This document shows positions 54,693-64,000 of a stretch of 64,000 nt of DNA, piece by piece (within the stretch, counting starts at the first letter, position 1; each line of letters begins with the position of its first letter). Source of the DNA: Haploplasma modicum ATCC 29102 (GTDB lineage: Bacteria; Bacillota_I; Bacilli_A; Acholeplasmatales; Acholeplasmataceae). The notes beneath the pieces were generated by a model that saw only the letters and a program-made list of their open reading frames with translations, did not search any database and was not told where the DNA came from. The position numbers were made by a program, and so were the translations under genes. The DNA lies in NCBI RefSeq assembly GCF_000687835.1, contig NZ_JHYB01000005.1:1-64000 (forward strand). Reading direction: 5' to 3'.

Positions 54693-56585
54693 ATGATAAA
54701 ACTAAAGGGAGTATCTAAGTACTATAAAACTAAAACCGGCGTTTCTGAAGGTATGCGAAATATTAACTTAGAATTAAGTTTAAATGAATTTGTTGCTGTT
54801 ACTGGACCAAGTGGTAGTGGTAAGACAACACTACTTAACGTATTAAGTGGTCTTGATTCATATGAAGATGGCGAGTTATATATTAATAATGAAGAAACAT
54901 CACACTATGGCGTTAAAGAATGGGAAGAGTTTAGAGCAAGTAATGTTGGCTTTGTTTTTCAAAACTATAATGTTATAGATTCATATACGGTTTATCAAAA
55001 TGTCTTAATTGCCCTAGAAGCACAAGGATATAGTGAAAAAAGTAAAAAAGAAAGAGCACTTGAATTAATTGAAAGAGTAGGACTTACAAGCCATAAAAAT
55101 CAAAGAACTTCAAAACTTTCTGGAGGGCAAAAACAAAGAGTTGTTATAGCAAGAAGTCTTGCCAAAAATGCTCCAATTATTTTAGCAGATGAGCCAACAG
55201 GAAACCTAGATGAACAAACAGGTAAGGAAATTATGGCCTTACTAAAAGAAGTAAGTAAAGATAAATTAATTGTTTTAGTAACTCATGATTTTAATTTAGC
55301 TAAAGATTATGTAACTAGAAGAATTGAAATGAAAGATGGAAGCATTAAAGAAGATAAAGTAATTGATAAATCAAATGCTATAAGTGATAAAGAAATTATA
55401 ACAAGTAATCTTGATAAGAAAAATAAATTTTTAACAGCAAGTAAGATTGCAATGAGAAATATTTTTGCAACGCCTAAGCGTACAGTTTTTACAACCCTTT
55501 TATCAGTACTTGCAATTGCAGTCTTTCTATTTTTTCATGCTTCATTAATTAGTAATCAAGTTGGTAGTATCGTATCAAATCAGAGTGACTTAATAGTTTA
55601 TAATCGTGATAAAACTAGTTTTAACCGAGAAAGTTATACTAAATTGAAGCAAGACTTAGAAAATAAAGATATTGATGTTATAGTACCTTTTAGTATCAAT
55701 GAAGTAGATTTTAATGGCTTGTATACAACCATAAATACAGCTGATTCAATTACTAAAAATAATAAAATAGCTGAAGGTAGAATGATTGAAAACGATAATG
55801 AGATTATTGTTATAGATTTTTATAATTCAAGAGAAAATTATGAATTAAATAAAACGTATAATTTAATCTTAAAAGATTATATGGATAATGTTATTTACCA
55901 AAAAAGTCTTACAGTAGTAGGATTTATGGAGTATGATAGTAATTTTTCTTATAATGGATTTAGTTCAATCATTGTTCATCCTACCATTTTGTATGATGAT
56001 AACTTTAAAGTAAATAGTGTATTTAAATCATTTAGAACTTACCAAAAAATAAGTGAAGAAGTAAATTATGTAAGTATACTAGGTTCAGATAGACCTTCAA
56101 TTGAACTTGTAAGAGAAAAAATAGATCAAGATAAATATCAAATAATTGATGGTTATTTAAAGAGTGAAAATGAAATGGGATTTGTTGTTGGTATTTTTGT
56201 AATTGTTCAGTGGTTACTATTAATTGGAATATTATCAATTGTATTTTTAGTAATATATAATATTAGTAAAAATGTGATGGAATCTAGAAAGAAAGATTTT
56301 GCTGTATATAGATCAATTGGTGTTAGTGAAAGTGAAGTGGCACTAACTATAATCTTTGAACAGCTATTCGTTGCAATTTTTGCAATCTTCATCACAATTA
56401 CAATGTTTGAAGTATTATCAATTTGGATTGAAGAAGTTAGATTAGTCACAAGACATATTAAAGTAAGTGATTACTTCTTAGTATCAACCGTCTTTGCTTT
56501 ATTTACACTAGCACTTGGACTTAAATTTAACCGTAAAATATTTAATATTACCGTAATAGATTCATTAAAGGAGGATTCTAAATAA
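54693..56585 (+). CDS. ABC transporter ATPase-permease fusion, MacB-like
   Basis: A 630-residue fusion: an N-terminal ATPase of the LolD/MacB type (Walker A GPSGSGKTTLLN, Q-loop FVFQNYNVID, signature KLSGGQKQRVVIARS, Walker B ILADEPTGNLD) and a C-terminal permease with one TM near 270, a large outside domain and three C-terminal TMs (FtsX-like). It lies one base before the next ABC gene, so the two probably make a heterodimer. Such exporters handle peptides, lipoproteins or antibiotics; no kinase pair of the BceRS type is adjacent. Substrate unknown. Confidence 0.88.
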   Translation: MIKLKGVSKYYKTKTGVSEGMRNINLELSLNEFVAVTGPSGSGKTTLLNVLSGLDSYEDGELYINNEETSHYGVKEWEEFRASNVGFVFQNYNVIDSYTVYQNVLIALEAQGYSEKSKKERALELIERVGLTSHKNQRTSKLSGGQKQRVVIARSLAKNAPIILADEPTGNLDEQTGKEIMALLKEVSKDKLIVLVTHDFNLAKDYVTRRIEMKDGSIKEDKVIDKSNAISDKEIITSNLDKKNKFLTASKIAMRNIFATPKRTVFTTLLSVLAIAVFLFFHASLISNQVGSIVSNQSDLIVYNRDKTSFNRESYTKLKQDLENKDIDVIVPFSINEVDFNGLYTTINTADSITKNNKIAEGRMIENDNEIIVIDFYNSRENYELNKTYNLILKDYMDNVIYQKSLTVVGFMEYDSNFSYNGFSSIIVHPTILYDDNFKVNSVFKSFRTYQKISEEVNYVSILGSDRPSIELVREKIDQDKYQIIDGYLKSENEMGFVVGIFVIVQWLLLIGILSIVFLVIYNISKNVMESRKKDFAVYRSIGVSESEVALTIIFEQLFVAIFAIFITITMFEVLSIWIEEVRLVTRHIKVSDYFLVSTVFALFTLALGLKFNRKIFNITVIDSLKEDSK

Positions 56586-58933
56586 TGATAAAAGTAAATA
56601 ATTTAGATAAATACTTTAATAAAAATAAAGAAAATAGTATTCACGTTATTGACAATGTAAATTTAGAATTTCCTAAGTCAGGTCTTATTTCTTTAGTTGG
56701 ACAATCAGGCAGTGGTAAAACCACATTATTAAATGTAATTAGTGGCTTAGATAAAGCAAATGGTACAATTCAATTTGATAATGTCTTGATGAATAAGTAT
56801 GAAAGCCATACATGGGATAAGCTAAGAGCTAATGATATTGGCTATGTTTTCCAAAACTACTATTTATTAGAAGATAGATCAGTATATGATAATATTGCTA
56901 TTACTTTAAATATGATTGGAATTGTAGATAAAGAAGAAGTTGATTACCGCGTTAATTATTGTCTTGATGCGGTTGGGATGTTTAGATATCGTAAAAAACT
57001 AGCAAGTGATCTATCAGGTGGGCAAAAGCAAAGAGTTGCTATTGCTAGAGCAATCGCTAAAAACCCTAAAGTTGTAATAGCAGATGAGCCAACTGGAAAC
57101 CTTGATTCGTTAAATAGTATTGAAGTAATGAAAATAATTAAAAAAATATCGGAAGAAAGATTAGTTGTCTTAGTTACTCATAATATTAATTTAGCTAATA
57201 AATATTCAGACCGAATAATTAATATAAGTGACGGTAAAGTGATAAGTGATAATCTAAATACTTTATCTGGTGAAACTGAATTAATTTTTGACGATAATAA
57301 CATCTATTTAGGTAACTTAGAAAATATGATGGATCAGGATGGTATTAAAGTTTATACTAATGACTTAGAACAAAAACTTAATTTAATGATTATTAAAATT
57401 AATAATAATTACTTTTTAAAACCGATGGATGATAATATTAGAATTAATGTTATAACTCCTAATTCAGGAATTGAAATAATTGACGATAAAAAAGAAAACT
57501 ATGATAAATCAAATGACTTTAAAACAGAGTTTTCACTAGATCAATTAGACAAGGTTAAGACTTTAAGAAAAAAGAAAAAAACTTTTACAGTTAAAGAATC
57601 AGTAATTGAAGCATTTAGAAAAATTACTAATCTAGGAAGAAAATCAAAAATTCAAATTATTGCATTAATACTACTTGGAATAATGTTTTCTGTCTCAGTG
57701 CATACTTTATTTTCTAATATGTTTGTAGATACAAGAACAATATATACTGATAAACATGTTTATGTTACAGACTTAGATAATCCTAGTAATACTAATCCTT
57801 CGAATTTTATCGAATATATTGACTTAGTAAACTTAGTAGGGAGAAGATCAATTGAACTGAAAATAGATAAACCTAATAATGGTTATTTTGATTTATCACT
57901 GTCACTTGAATCAGCCCTTCCAATAGAAGGAATTAAAGAAGAAGATATTACTGCAGGGAGATTACCAATCAATCCACAAGAAATTATTATAGATAGTTCT
58001 ATCTTAGATAAAAAATATGCAAATAGTGTCGTATACCGTGCGCTTGGCTTAAATAAAGTAAATGATTTACTAAATCAAGAAGTTATAATAGAGGGCTTTA
58101 ATTACTTTAAAATTGTTGGTGTTGTAAATACTGGCTCAAAAGGTATTTATTTAGATAAGATGATTGCGAATTCTTATTATGCGAGTGATGAAGGCCTAAC
58201 ATATGGTTTAGTTAGAGATGACGTTGAAATATTAAGTGGAACCCTAGAAGATTCAAGTGATGTCGTTTATGCATTAATATCCGATAGATATTCATCACTA
58301 GATATTTACTTTAAATCAAATAATATTCAAGTTACTGGAATATTTAAGGCAAATGATAATGATCCACAAATTGTGATGCACCAAAATAGTCTAAATCTTT
58401 TAAAGGATAAACATAATATTGAAGACAATAAGATAAGAAGATTTTACAGTATTGATGGAACCAATCCAAATGATGCAGTCTTTGAAAACTTATATGATAT
58501 ACAAGTTAAAAACATTAGTGAAGTAAGCAAAGAATCAATGCAAGCATCAGTTGTGCAAATGATTATCTCTCTTGGTTTGTCTAGTTTAATCTTTTACTTT
58601 TTAGTTCGCTCTTCATTAACTAAACGTGTTAAAGAAATAAGTATCTTAAGATCTCTTGGTGTAAATAAAAAAGAAGTAATAAGCCTTTTTGGAATTGAGT
58701 ATTTAGTTTTAACGCTATTTACCTCTTTAATTGGTGTTATTATTGGAACGTATTTAATAAATGTTATTGCTAATAGTTTCTTTAATAGCTTTGTATCAAT
58801 GCGAGCAACACCACTATCAACCCTAACATCAATCTTAGGAATTATATCTATAAATGTAATACTTGCACTAATTCCGGTCTTTTTATTACTTAGAAAAACA
58901 CCAGCTAACATGCTTACTAACTACGATATTTAG
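56585..58933 (+). CDS. Second ABC ATPase-permease fusion
   Basis: A 782-residue protein with the same layout: ATPase (GQSGSGKTTLLN, VFQNYYLLED, DLSGGQKQRVAIARA, VIADEPTGNLD), then a linker of about 120 residues not found in the first protein, one TM (about 360), an outside domain and three terminal TMs ending RKTPANMLTNYDI. It shares one base with its neighbour at 56585 (TAATG). The NUDIX gene follows nine bases later, so the transcript may continue. The Walker motifs of both subunits are intact. Confidence 0.86.
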   Translation: MIKVNNLDKYFNKNKENSIHVIDNVNLEFPKSGLISLVGQSGSGKTTLLNVISGLDKANGTIQFDNVLMNKYESHTWDKLRANDIGYVFQNYYLLEDRSVYDNIAITLNMIGIVDKEEVDYRVNYCLDAVGMFRYRKKLASDLSGGQKQRVAIARAIAKNPKVVIADEPTGNLDSLNSIEVMKIIKKISEERLVVLVTHNINLANKYSDRIINISDGKVISDNLNTLSGETELIFDDNNIYLGNLENMMDQDGIKVYTNDLEQKLNLMIIKINNNYFLKPMDDNIRINVITPNSGIEIIDDKKENYDKSNDFKTEFSLDQLDKVKTLRKKKKTFTVKESVIEAFRKITNLGRKSKIQIIALILLGIMFSVSVHTLFSNMFVDTRTIYTDKHVYVTDLDNPSNTNPSNFIEYIDLVNLVGRRSIELKIDKPNNGYFDLSLSLESALPIEGIKEEDITAGRLPINPQEIIIDSSILDKKYANSVVYRALGLNKVNDLLNQEVIIEGFNYFKIVGVVNTGSKGIYLDKMIANSYYASDEGLTYGLVRDDVEILSGTLEDSSDVVYALISDRYSSLDIYFKSNNIQVTGIFKANDNDPQIVMHQNSLNLLKDKHNIEDNKIRRFYSIDGTNPNDAVFENLYDIQVKNISEVSKESMQASVVQMIISLGLSSLIFYFLVRSSLTKRVKEISILRSLGVNKKEVISLFGIEYLVLTLFTSLIGVIIGTYLINVIANSFFNSFVSMRATPLSTLTSILGIISINVILALIPVFLLLRKTPANMLTNYDI

Positions 58934-58942
58934 GAGTGTTTT

Positions 58943-59539
58943 ATGTATAGAAAAATTATTGAAAATTATAAACCCATAAATGAACAAGAACATTATGATA
59001 GATTATCAATGCTTGATTTTATTGATAAAAATGAAAATGCATTAAGTAGAGATAATTTAGTGGCTCATTTTACCACCTCAGCAATCGTTGTAAATAAGTC
59101 TTTAGATAAAGTTTTATTTGCCTATCATTTAATATATAAATCATGGGCATGGTTAGGGGGTCATAATGACCTAGACTCTGATTTTTTGAATGTTGCGGTA
59201 AAAGAAGCTAAAGAGGAAAGTGGGTTATTAAATGTATATCCCCTTGAAAAAAATCCAATTATGCTTGATCAAATCTTAGTTCAAACTCATATTAAAAATG
59301 GCAAATATGTAGGAGATCATCTACACTTAAATTTAACGTATTTATTATACGCAGATGAAAATGAAAAGCTAACTGTTAAGGAAGATGAAAACAGCGGTGT
59401 TAAATGGTTTAAGATAAGTGATATTTTAAGTATGGTTAAAGAAGAAAGAATGATTCCTATTTATAAAAAAGCATTTAATTATATTGAGGTTAATAAAGAT
59501 AAGTTACTAAAGGTTATAGAAAATGATTCTATGGACTAA
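58943..59539 (+). CDS. NUDIX hydrolase
   Basis: A 198-residue NUDIX protein. The box reads GGHNDLDSDFLNVAVKEAKE plus ESGLLN, matching GX5EX7REUXEEXGU apart from D/K for two positions, with the metal-binding E residues present. Family members hydrolyse nucleoside diphosphates linked to another group. Position nine bases after the ABC pair suggests co-transcription. It overlaps the amidohydrolase by 17 bases. The substrate is not predictable. Confidence 0.88.
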   Translation: MYRKIIENYKPINEQEHYDRLSMLDFIDKNENALSRDNLVAHFTTSAIVVNKSLDKVLFAYHLIYKSWAWLGGHNDLDSDFLNVAVKEAKEESGLLNVYPLEKNPIMLDQILVQTHIKNGKYVGDHLHLNLTYLLYADENEKLTVKEDENSGVKWFKISDILSMVKEERMIPIYKKAFNYIEVNKDKLLKVIENDSMD

Positions 59540-60914
59540 TGCTACATTTTATTCAATGGAAGACTGTTTATTAACATATGATAAAGTATTAACTGAAGAG
59601 GGAATTATTGTTGCTCTTGGAAATGATACTTTAAAATACAGTAATTACCAAACTGTTGATTTAAAAGGTAGTTATGTCTTTCCAGGTTTTAGTGAATCAC
59701 ACCTACACTTAATTGGTTATGGAAGAAAATTGTTTAGTAATAACCTAAAATTAGATATTAATAAAGAAAGTGTCTTAGCAAAGATTAAAAAATTTTACAA
59801 AAATGAAAAACTACTAATTGAAGGATATATTAATATAGGTATAACAAAAGATGATCTAGATTTAATAAGTAGTGATGATATTATTATACTTAGACATAAT
59901 GACTACCATAGTTTTACAGTAAACTCTAAAGTACTAGAAATGTTAAATATTAAAAATAGTAATGGCATCATTTTAGATGATTTGGTAAGTAGTAAAATTA
60001 CTAAGGTTTGGGAGTCAAACGATAAAGTAATGCTTACTAAAATTACTGATTATGCAATTAAAGATTTAAAAAAGTTAGGATTTACAAGCGTTCATACAGA
60101 TGATTTATCATATTTTAATAGTTATGATGAAACAATTGAAATCTTAAATCTATTATCAAAAACTAATAACTTTAGAATAAACACATTAATACATTATAGT
60201 GTATTAGATTCCTTTATAAAATATTATCCAAATAATAAACTATTAAATCCAATTCAAATAAAGGTCTTTTATGACGGGACACTATCATCAAAAACCGCTT
60301 TAATTAGCGAAAATTATGTAAATTCAAATAGCAACGGTAAAAGATATATAACGGATAAAGATTTTTTAAATCTCCTAAAAAAAGCAAGATCTCTAAGTAA
60401 GGGACTAGCTATTCATACAATTGGTGATTTAGCATTTAGTGAAGTAATTAAACTATTATCATTAGAAAAAAAAGTAAGTGAAATGGATAGAATTGTTCAT
60501 GGCTCACTTGCAAGTGATGATTTAATTTTAGAATTAGAAAATATTGCAATTGATATTCAGCCACATTTTGTTAAATCTGATAAAGAAGTAATTAGAAAAA
60601 ATATTAATCATCAAACAAATATTTATCCATTTGATAAATATAATAAAAAGGTTTTAATTAATACTAGTTCTGATGCGCCAGTTGAAGATCCAAACCCACT
60701 TTTAAATATGTATGAATTAAATAATATCAGTAGGTTTGATATGATAAAAAGTTATACAATAAATCCTTATTTAACTATTAATAAAAAAGGTGGATTAATT
60801 AAAGAGGGATATTATGCTGATTTTACTTGTTTTGATAAAGATATTATGAAGATAGAAAAAGAAGAATTATTAGACACAAAAGTTTTATATACAATTATTG
60901 ACGAAAAGATGTAA
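59523..60914 (+). CDS. Amidohydrolase, YtcJ-like
   Basis: A 463-residue metal-dependent hydrolase. The entry motif is FPGFSESHLHLIGYG (HxH metal pair), followed by a TIM-barrel with IHTIGDLAFSEV and the catalytic Asp in NTSSDAPVEDPNPL, and the terminal strand DFTCFDKDI. YtcJ-type enzymes act on varied amides or cyclic compounds. It has no signal peptide. It is translationally coupled to the NUDIX gene. No substrate can be assigned. Confidence 0.85.
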   Translation: MILWTNATFYSMEDCLLTYDKVLTEEGIIVALGNDTLKYSNYQTVDLKGSYVFPGFSESHLHLIGYGRKLFSNNLKLDINKESVLAKIKKFYKNEKLLIEGYINIGITKDDLDLISSDDIIILRHNDYHSFTVNSKVLEMLNIKNSNGIILDDLVSSKITKVWESNDKVMLTKITDYAIKDLKKLGFTSVHTDDLSYFNSYDETIEILNLLSKTNNFRINTLIHYSVLDSFIKYYPNNKLLNPIQIKVFYDGTLSSKTALISENYVNSNSNGKRYITDKDFLNLLKKARSLSKGLAIHTIGDLAFSEVIKLLSLEKKVSEMDRIVHGSLASDDLILELENIAIDIQPHFVKSDKEVIRKNINHQTNIYPFDKYNKKVLINTSSDAPVEDPNPLLNMYELNNISRFDMIKSYTINPYLTINKKGGLIKEGYYADFTCFDKDIMKIEKEELLDTKVLYTIIDEKM

Positions 60915-61016
60915 TTATAAAAAAATATCACTTATAAATGACATTAATTAATCTTAATAATAAGTAAACCAACAATCCGTTTTTAAATATTGCTTAAAGA
61001 TTTAAAACAATTAAAT

Positions 61017-61060
61017 AAAAAGTTGTAATTTATGAATAAACATAATTACAACTTTTTTTA
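61017..61060 (-). terminator. Terminator between convergent genes, bidirectional
   Basis: The stem AGTTGTAATT/ATTACAACT with an inner ATG/CAT continuation has A runs on the left and T runs on the right, so it serves both the amidohydrolase (plus) and the flavin reductase (minus). Confidence 0.85.
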
Positions 61061-61066
61061 CTTAAA

Positions 61067-61675
61067 CTATTTTGGTCGATCTAATGAATAAAGATCAATA
61101 ACTTTAACAAACTTATTTCCAGCAAGTCTTCCAATTGGTTTTAAGTTTTCATAGTTTATATATGTATTTTGATAAATATCTTCCCTCAAATGAATTAAAG
61201 ATACTCTGCCAATAAAGAAGTCAGCACTAATTATGCCATTATCTCCAAGTTCTAGATGGCTTTCAAGCAGAACTTCAAACCTAACACTACCTTCTTTAAC
61301 CCCAGGGGTTTTAATATTTGTACTATTAATAGGAGTTAGATTTGCTAAATCAATTTCACTTATTCCGTAAGGTAGTCTTGCTGCAGCCATATTAAATTTT
61401 TCAACATTTTCCTGCGTCATCACGTGAACTACAAATTCTTTTTCACGAATAATATTAATTGCAGTATCTTTCATTTTATTATCTTCTCTAAGAACAGATA
61501 GAGAAATTAATGGTGGGTTTGGAGTCAAAATACTAAAAAAACTAAATGGAGCTCCATTAATTGTTTTATCTAGATTTAAGGTAGTAACAAAAGCAACCGG
61601 CCTTGGAGCAATTGTTCCACTTAATATTTTATGTGTTTCTTTTTGACTTAAGTCTTTTGGATTTATTTTTAACAT
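61067..61675 (-). CDS. Flavin reductase family protein (FMN-binding split barrel)
   Basis: A 202-residue protein of the DIM6/NTAB (flavin-reductase-like) group. The N-terminal IAPRPVAFVTTLN and the middle NGAPFSFFSILTPNPPLIS are the FMN-binding signatures; the C-terminal part has DFFIGRVSLIHL. It probably transfers electrons from NAD(P)H to FMN or acts as a flavoprotein oxidoreductase. Divergent from the F420-ligase-like gene over 107 bases. The partner enzyme is not identified. Confidence 0.9.
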   Translation of the reverse strand: MLKINPKDLSQKETHKILSGTIAPRPVAFVTTLNLDKTINGAPFSFFSILTPNPPLISLSVLREDNKMKDTAINIIREKEFVVHVMTQENVEKFNMAAARLPYGISEIDLANLTPINSTNIKTPGVKEGSVRFEVLLESHLELGDNGIISADFFIGRVSLIHLREDIYQNTYINYENLKPIGRLAGNKFVKVIDLYSLDRPK

Positions 61676-61785
61676 GTCTACACCTCATTTTTAAGTATAG
61701 AATAATTTAAATTTTTAAACAACTTATATACTAATATTATACCATTATATGATATACTAAATTAGTAAAAAAGGGAGGAATCTTG

Positions 61786-62946
61786 ATGAATACAATTGCG
61801 AGAGGTATTAAAACACCAATAATTAGAAAAGGTGATAATTTAGCACAAATAGTTGCTGATAGTATTTTAAAAGATGCAAGTGTTAATAATTATGAATTAA
61901 ACGACCGAGATATAATTGGAATTACTGAAAGTGTTGTAAGTATTAGCATTGGTAATTTTGTTGATATTAAAGATGTTGTTACTGACTTAAATAATAAATT
62001 TGAAGGTGATGATATTGGCGTTGTTTTTCCGATTCTTTCTAGAAACAGATTTTCTATTATCTTAAAGGCGATTGCTCGCGCTAAAAAGGATATTACAATT
62101 ATGCTTAGTTATCCTAATGATGAAGTGGGTAATCCTGTCTTAGATTTAAAAGTATTAAAAGATATAAACTCAAACTTTGATTTAATTAGTGAAGAAGATT
62201 ATTTGAAAAACTTTTCTAATTTTAAACATCCTTGGACAAATGTTAATATAGTTGATTATTATAGAAATATTTGTCTTGATGAAAAAAGCAGTGTTAAATT
62301 TGTCTTTTCAAACAATCCGGAAGATATTTTAAAATATACTAAAAATGTTTTAGTATCAGATATTCACACAAGATTTGAAACTAAAGAAAAAATAAGAAAT
62401 AAAGATAAGTTTAGCAAGGTATATGGTCTTGATGACATATCTACTGAAAGTATTAATGAAAGTGGCTTTAATAAAAAATACGGCCTACTTGGATCTAATC
62501 TAGCAACTAAAGATAGTTTAAAATTATTTCCTAATGAAAACTATGAGTTACTAGAAAATATTCAAAATATTATTTATGAACAAACAAACAAAAAGCTTGA
62601 AATTTTAATTTATGGGGACGGAGCATTCAAAGATCCAGTAAGCAAGATTTGGGAATTAGCAGATCCTGTTGTATCACCCTTTTATACAAAAGGCTTAATG
62701 GGTAGTCCAGTTGAGTTTAAGCTTAAATACTTATCAGAAAATGAGTTTAAGAATTTAAGTAAAGATGAACTAGAAAAAGCAATTGAAAGTTTAAGAAAAG
62801 ATAAGAAAAATAACACCTTATCACAAGACAGCATGCTTGGAACAACTCCAAGAAGATATGTTGATTTAATAGGTTCACTATGTGATTTAGTAAGTGGTAG
62901 TGGGGATAAAGGCACACCGGTTGTTTTAATCCAAAATTACTTTTAA
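61786..62946 (+). CDS. F420-0:L-glutamate ligase-like protein (CofE-like)
   Basis: A 386-residue protein resembling the CofE/FbiB ligase fold: IKTPIIRKGDNLAQIVADSIL near the N-terminus, DRDIIGITESVVSI, and SDIHTRFETKEK and GDGAFKDPVSKIWELADPV later. CofE adds glutamates to F420-0, but this longer version occurs in bacteria without F420 synthesis, and no cofC/D/G/H gene is here, so an F420 role is doubtful. I start at 61786 rather than the TTG three bases earlier because GGGAGGA spacing is better. Divergent from a flavin reductase. Function open. Confidence 0.75.
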   Translation: MNTIARGIKTPIIRKGDNLAQIVADSILKDASVNNYELNDRDIIGITESVVSISIGNFVDIKDVVTDLNNKFEGDDIGVVFPILSRNRFSIILKAIARAKKDITIMLSYPNDEVGNPVLDLKVLKDINSNFDLISEEDYLKNFSNFKHPWTNVNIVDYYRNICLDEKSSVKFVFSNNPEDILKYTKNVLVSDIHTRFETKEKIRNKDKFSKVYGLDDISTESINESGFNKKYGLLGSNLATKDSLKLFPNENYELLENIQNIIYEQTNKKLEILIYGDGAFKDPVSKIWELADPVVSPFYTKGLMGSPVEFKLKYLSENEFKNLSKDELEKAIESLRKDKKNNTLSQDSMLGTTPRRYVDLIGSLCDLVSGSGDKGTPVVLIQNYF

Positions 62947-63010
62947 AATGCTTGCTAAATAAATTATATTTGCTATCATATTATTTGGAGAAAGAAGAGG
63001 AGAGATTATT

Positions 63011-63559
63011 ATGGAACAAAATAAAATAGCTAATCCAGCACCACTAGGGTTAATTGGATTTGGAATGACAACAATTTTATTAAACCTTCATAATGCAGGA
63101 ATCATACAATTATCAGTTGTGATAGTTGCAATGGGAATTGCACTGGGTGGTCTTGCACAAGTTGTTGCAGGTTTATTAGAATATAAAAGAGGTAATACAT
63201 TTGGAGGAACAGCATTTACTGCATTTGGTTTCTTCTGGTTAAGTTTAGTTACAATTTGGTTAGTAGGGCCAAAACATGTTGTAGCTGATAAAACATCAAT
63301 GGGCTTTTATTTATTATTATGGGGAATTTTCACAACAGCAATGTTTGTGGGAACATTAAAACATAATACAATTTCAAAATTAGTATTTGGTAGTCTTGCA
63401 TTATTATTTTACTTACTTGCAATTGGTGATTTTGCAAACTCACAAACAATAACAACAATTGCTGGTGTTGTAGGAATTATTTCTGGATCACTTGCATTAT
63501 ATGATGCAATGGGTCAAATTATTAATACAGAGTTTGGGAAAGATATTTTTCCTTTATAA
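63011..63559 (+). CDS. Acetate/succinate transporter, SatP (YaaH/GPR1/FUN34) family
   Basis: A 182-residue protein with six TM helices. It begins with the signature NPAPLGLIGFGMTT, and the central AQVVAGLLEYKRGNTFGGTAFTAFGFFW is highly conserved in this family. SatP carries acetate or succinate with protons. It fits with PduL acetate metabolism at the other edge, although they are not linked. RBS GGAGAG precedes the ATG. Confidence 0.93.
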   Translation: MEQNKIANPAPLGLIGFGMTTILLNLHNAGIIQLSVVIVAMGIALGGLAQVVAGLLEYKRGNTFGGTAFTAFGFFWLSLVTIWLVGPKHVVADKTSMGFYLLLWGIFTTAMFVGTLKHNTISKLVFGSLALLFYLLAIGDFANSQTITTIAGVVGIISGSLALYDAMGQIINTEFGKDIFPL

Positions 63560-63561
63560 TA

Positions 63562-64000
63562 ATGGAAGATCTAAAGATAAGTTTATTAGATAAAAAACTA
63601 CTGGGCGTTAAAAAATTATATAATAGAGAAGCTTTATTCTTTTATATAATAGATTATAATGAAACATTTTATTTTGGTGTTGAAGAGTTTGATTTTAAAC
63701 TAGAAGGATATCAAATTAGATTGGTTCATGATATTGAAGAAACAAAAATAATTGATAATTTCTCAAGTAAAATAAATGAAAAAGAAGGATTAATCGAAAA
63801 GATTAAACCTTATAAAATTAATTTAGAATCATTTGAGACAATCTTTAATGATTTATATAAAATGGATAAAATTATTTCAATTGAAAGAGAATACCATGAT
63901 GACGATAATTTTTTCTTAATAGGTAAAATAGTTAGTGTAACTTTTGATAGTATTTGGTTTAAAGACTTTAGTGTTGATGGAATTTGGAATGAAGAAATAA
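63562..64000 (+). CDS. Unknown protein, partial at right edge
   Basis: Starting with ATG at 63562, two bases after the SatP-like stop, the frame runs open to the window end (about 146 codons, MEDLKISLLDKKLLGVKKLY...). It is acidic, with no TM helix. I recognise no domain. It is probably in an operon with the transporter, but the ribosome site would have to lie in the end of that gene, where I see no strong one. Confidence 0.65.
   Translation, partial: MEDLKISLLDKKLLGVKKLYNREALFFYIIDYNETFYFGVEEFDFKLEGYQIRLVHDIEETKIIDNFSSKINEKEGLIEKIKPYKINLESFETIFNDLYKMDKIISIEREYHDDDNFFLIGKIVSVTFDSIWFKDFSVDGIWNEEI

Noticed and set aside
61786-62946. Evidence for F420 cofactor in this organism
   Set aside because: The gene alone is not enough; no synthesis genes are in the window.
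1-64000. Use of UGA as tryptophan codon (Mycoplasma code)
   Set aside because: TGA ends the response regulator and the XRE gene at ATGA overlaps, and Trp is coded by TGG.
1-64000. CRISPR array, tRNA or rRNA genes
   Set aside because: No regular direct repeats with spacers and no cloverleaf or rRNA-like sequence was seen by reading; a covariance-model scan could still find a tRNA.

Overview
The window is an AT-rich bacterial chromosome segment centred on the replication origin (oriC about 36.4-38.2 kb, with dnaA, dnaN and many TTATCCACA-type DnaA boxes). Gene order and content (rpmH-rnpA-yidC-jag on one side, dnaA-dnaN and yaaA-recF-gyrB-gyrA on the other, an LTA-synthase-like enzyme, LrgAB, a T-box leader, a purine riboswitch) point to the Firmicutes/Mollicutes branch. 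UGA is a normal stop codon: the response regulator and the XRE regulator both end in TGA inside ATGA overlaps. Mycoplasma and Spiroplasma are therefore excluded, and an Acholeplasma- or Izemoplasma-like member fits best. That placement is inference; no rRNA or tRNA gene was found. Left of oriC most genes lie on the minus strand and right of it on the plus strand, as expected for two replichores.

Left arm, from the edge inward: the 3' end of a broken RHS-repeat gene; PduL phosphotransacylase; a HIT protein; an OmpR-type two-component system; serS under a T-box leader; an LTA-synthase-like sulfatase-fold enzyme; an AraC remnant; GDPD and an XRE regulator; a small membrane protein; a Sau3AI-like (GATC) restriction-modification pair with overlapping, GATC-containing divergent promoters; a PHP phosphatase; a guanine riboswitch ahead of a purine permease and a uracil/xanthine permease; lrgAB; a compact AddAB pair; an FAD oxidase, a Cys-tRNA(Pro) deacylase and an RlmD-type methyltransferase; a decayed SHOCT-like gene; pepF; cyclophilin; Hsp20; L-lactate dehydrogenase; RmuC; a YiiX-type amidase; then jag, yidC, rnpA and rpmH.

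Right arm: dnaA, dnaN and a DUF5662-like gene; a ribonucleotide reductase operon in which the ATP-cone is on the small subunit and absent from the large one; an internally deleted IS1182-type element; a membrane GGDEF/HD-GYP protein that seems to start at an AUU codon; LemA with a large membrane partner; yaaA-recF-gyrB-gyrA; a tandem pair of ABC ATPase-permease fusions; NUDIX and amidohydrolase genes; a flavin reductase divergent from an F420-ligase-like gene; a SatP-type acetate/succinate transporter; and a partial unknown gene.

PduL, L-lactate dehydrogenase and the SatP homologue suggest fermentative metabolism with acetate and lactate handling. The most interesting points are the ATP-cone on NrdB, the R-M intergenic region with GATC-bearing inverted repeats on both promoters, an AddB without Walker A or iron-sulfur cysteines, a palindrome just downstream of the hsp20 promoter, the AUU start of the c-di-GMP protein, and the uncharacterised LemA-linked membrane protein.
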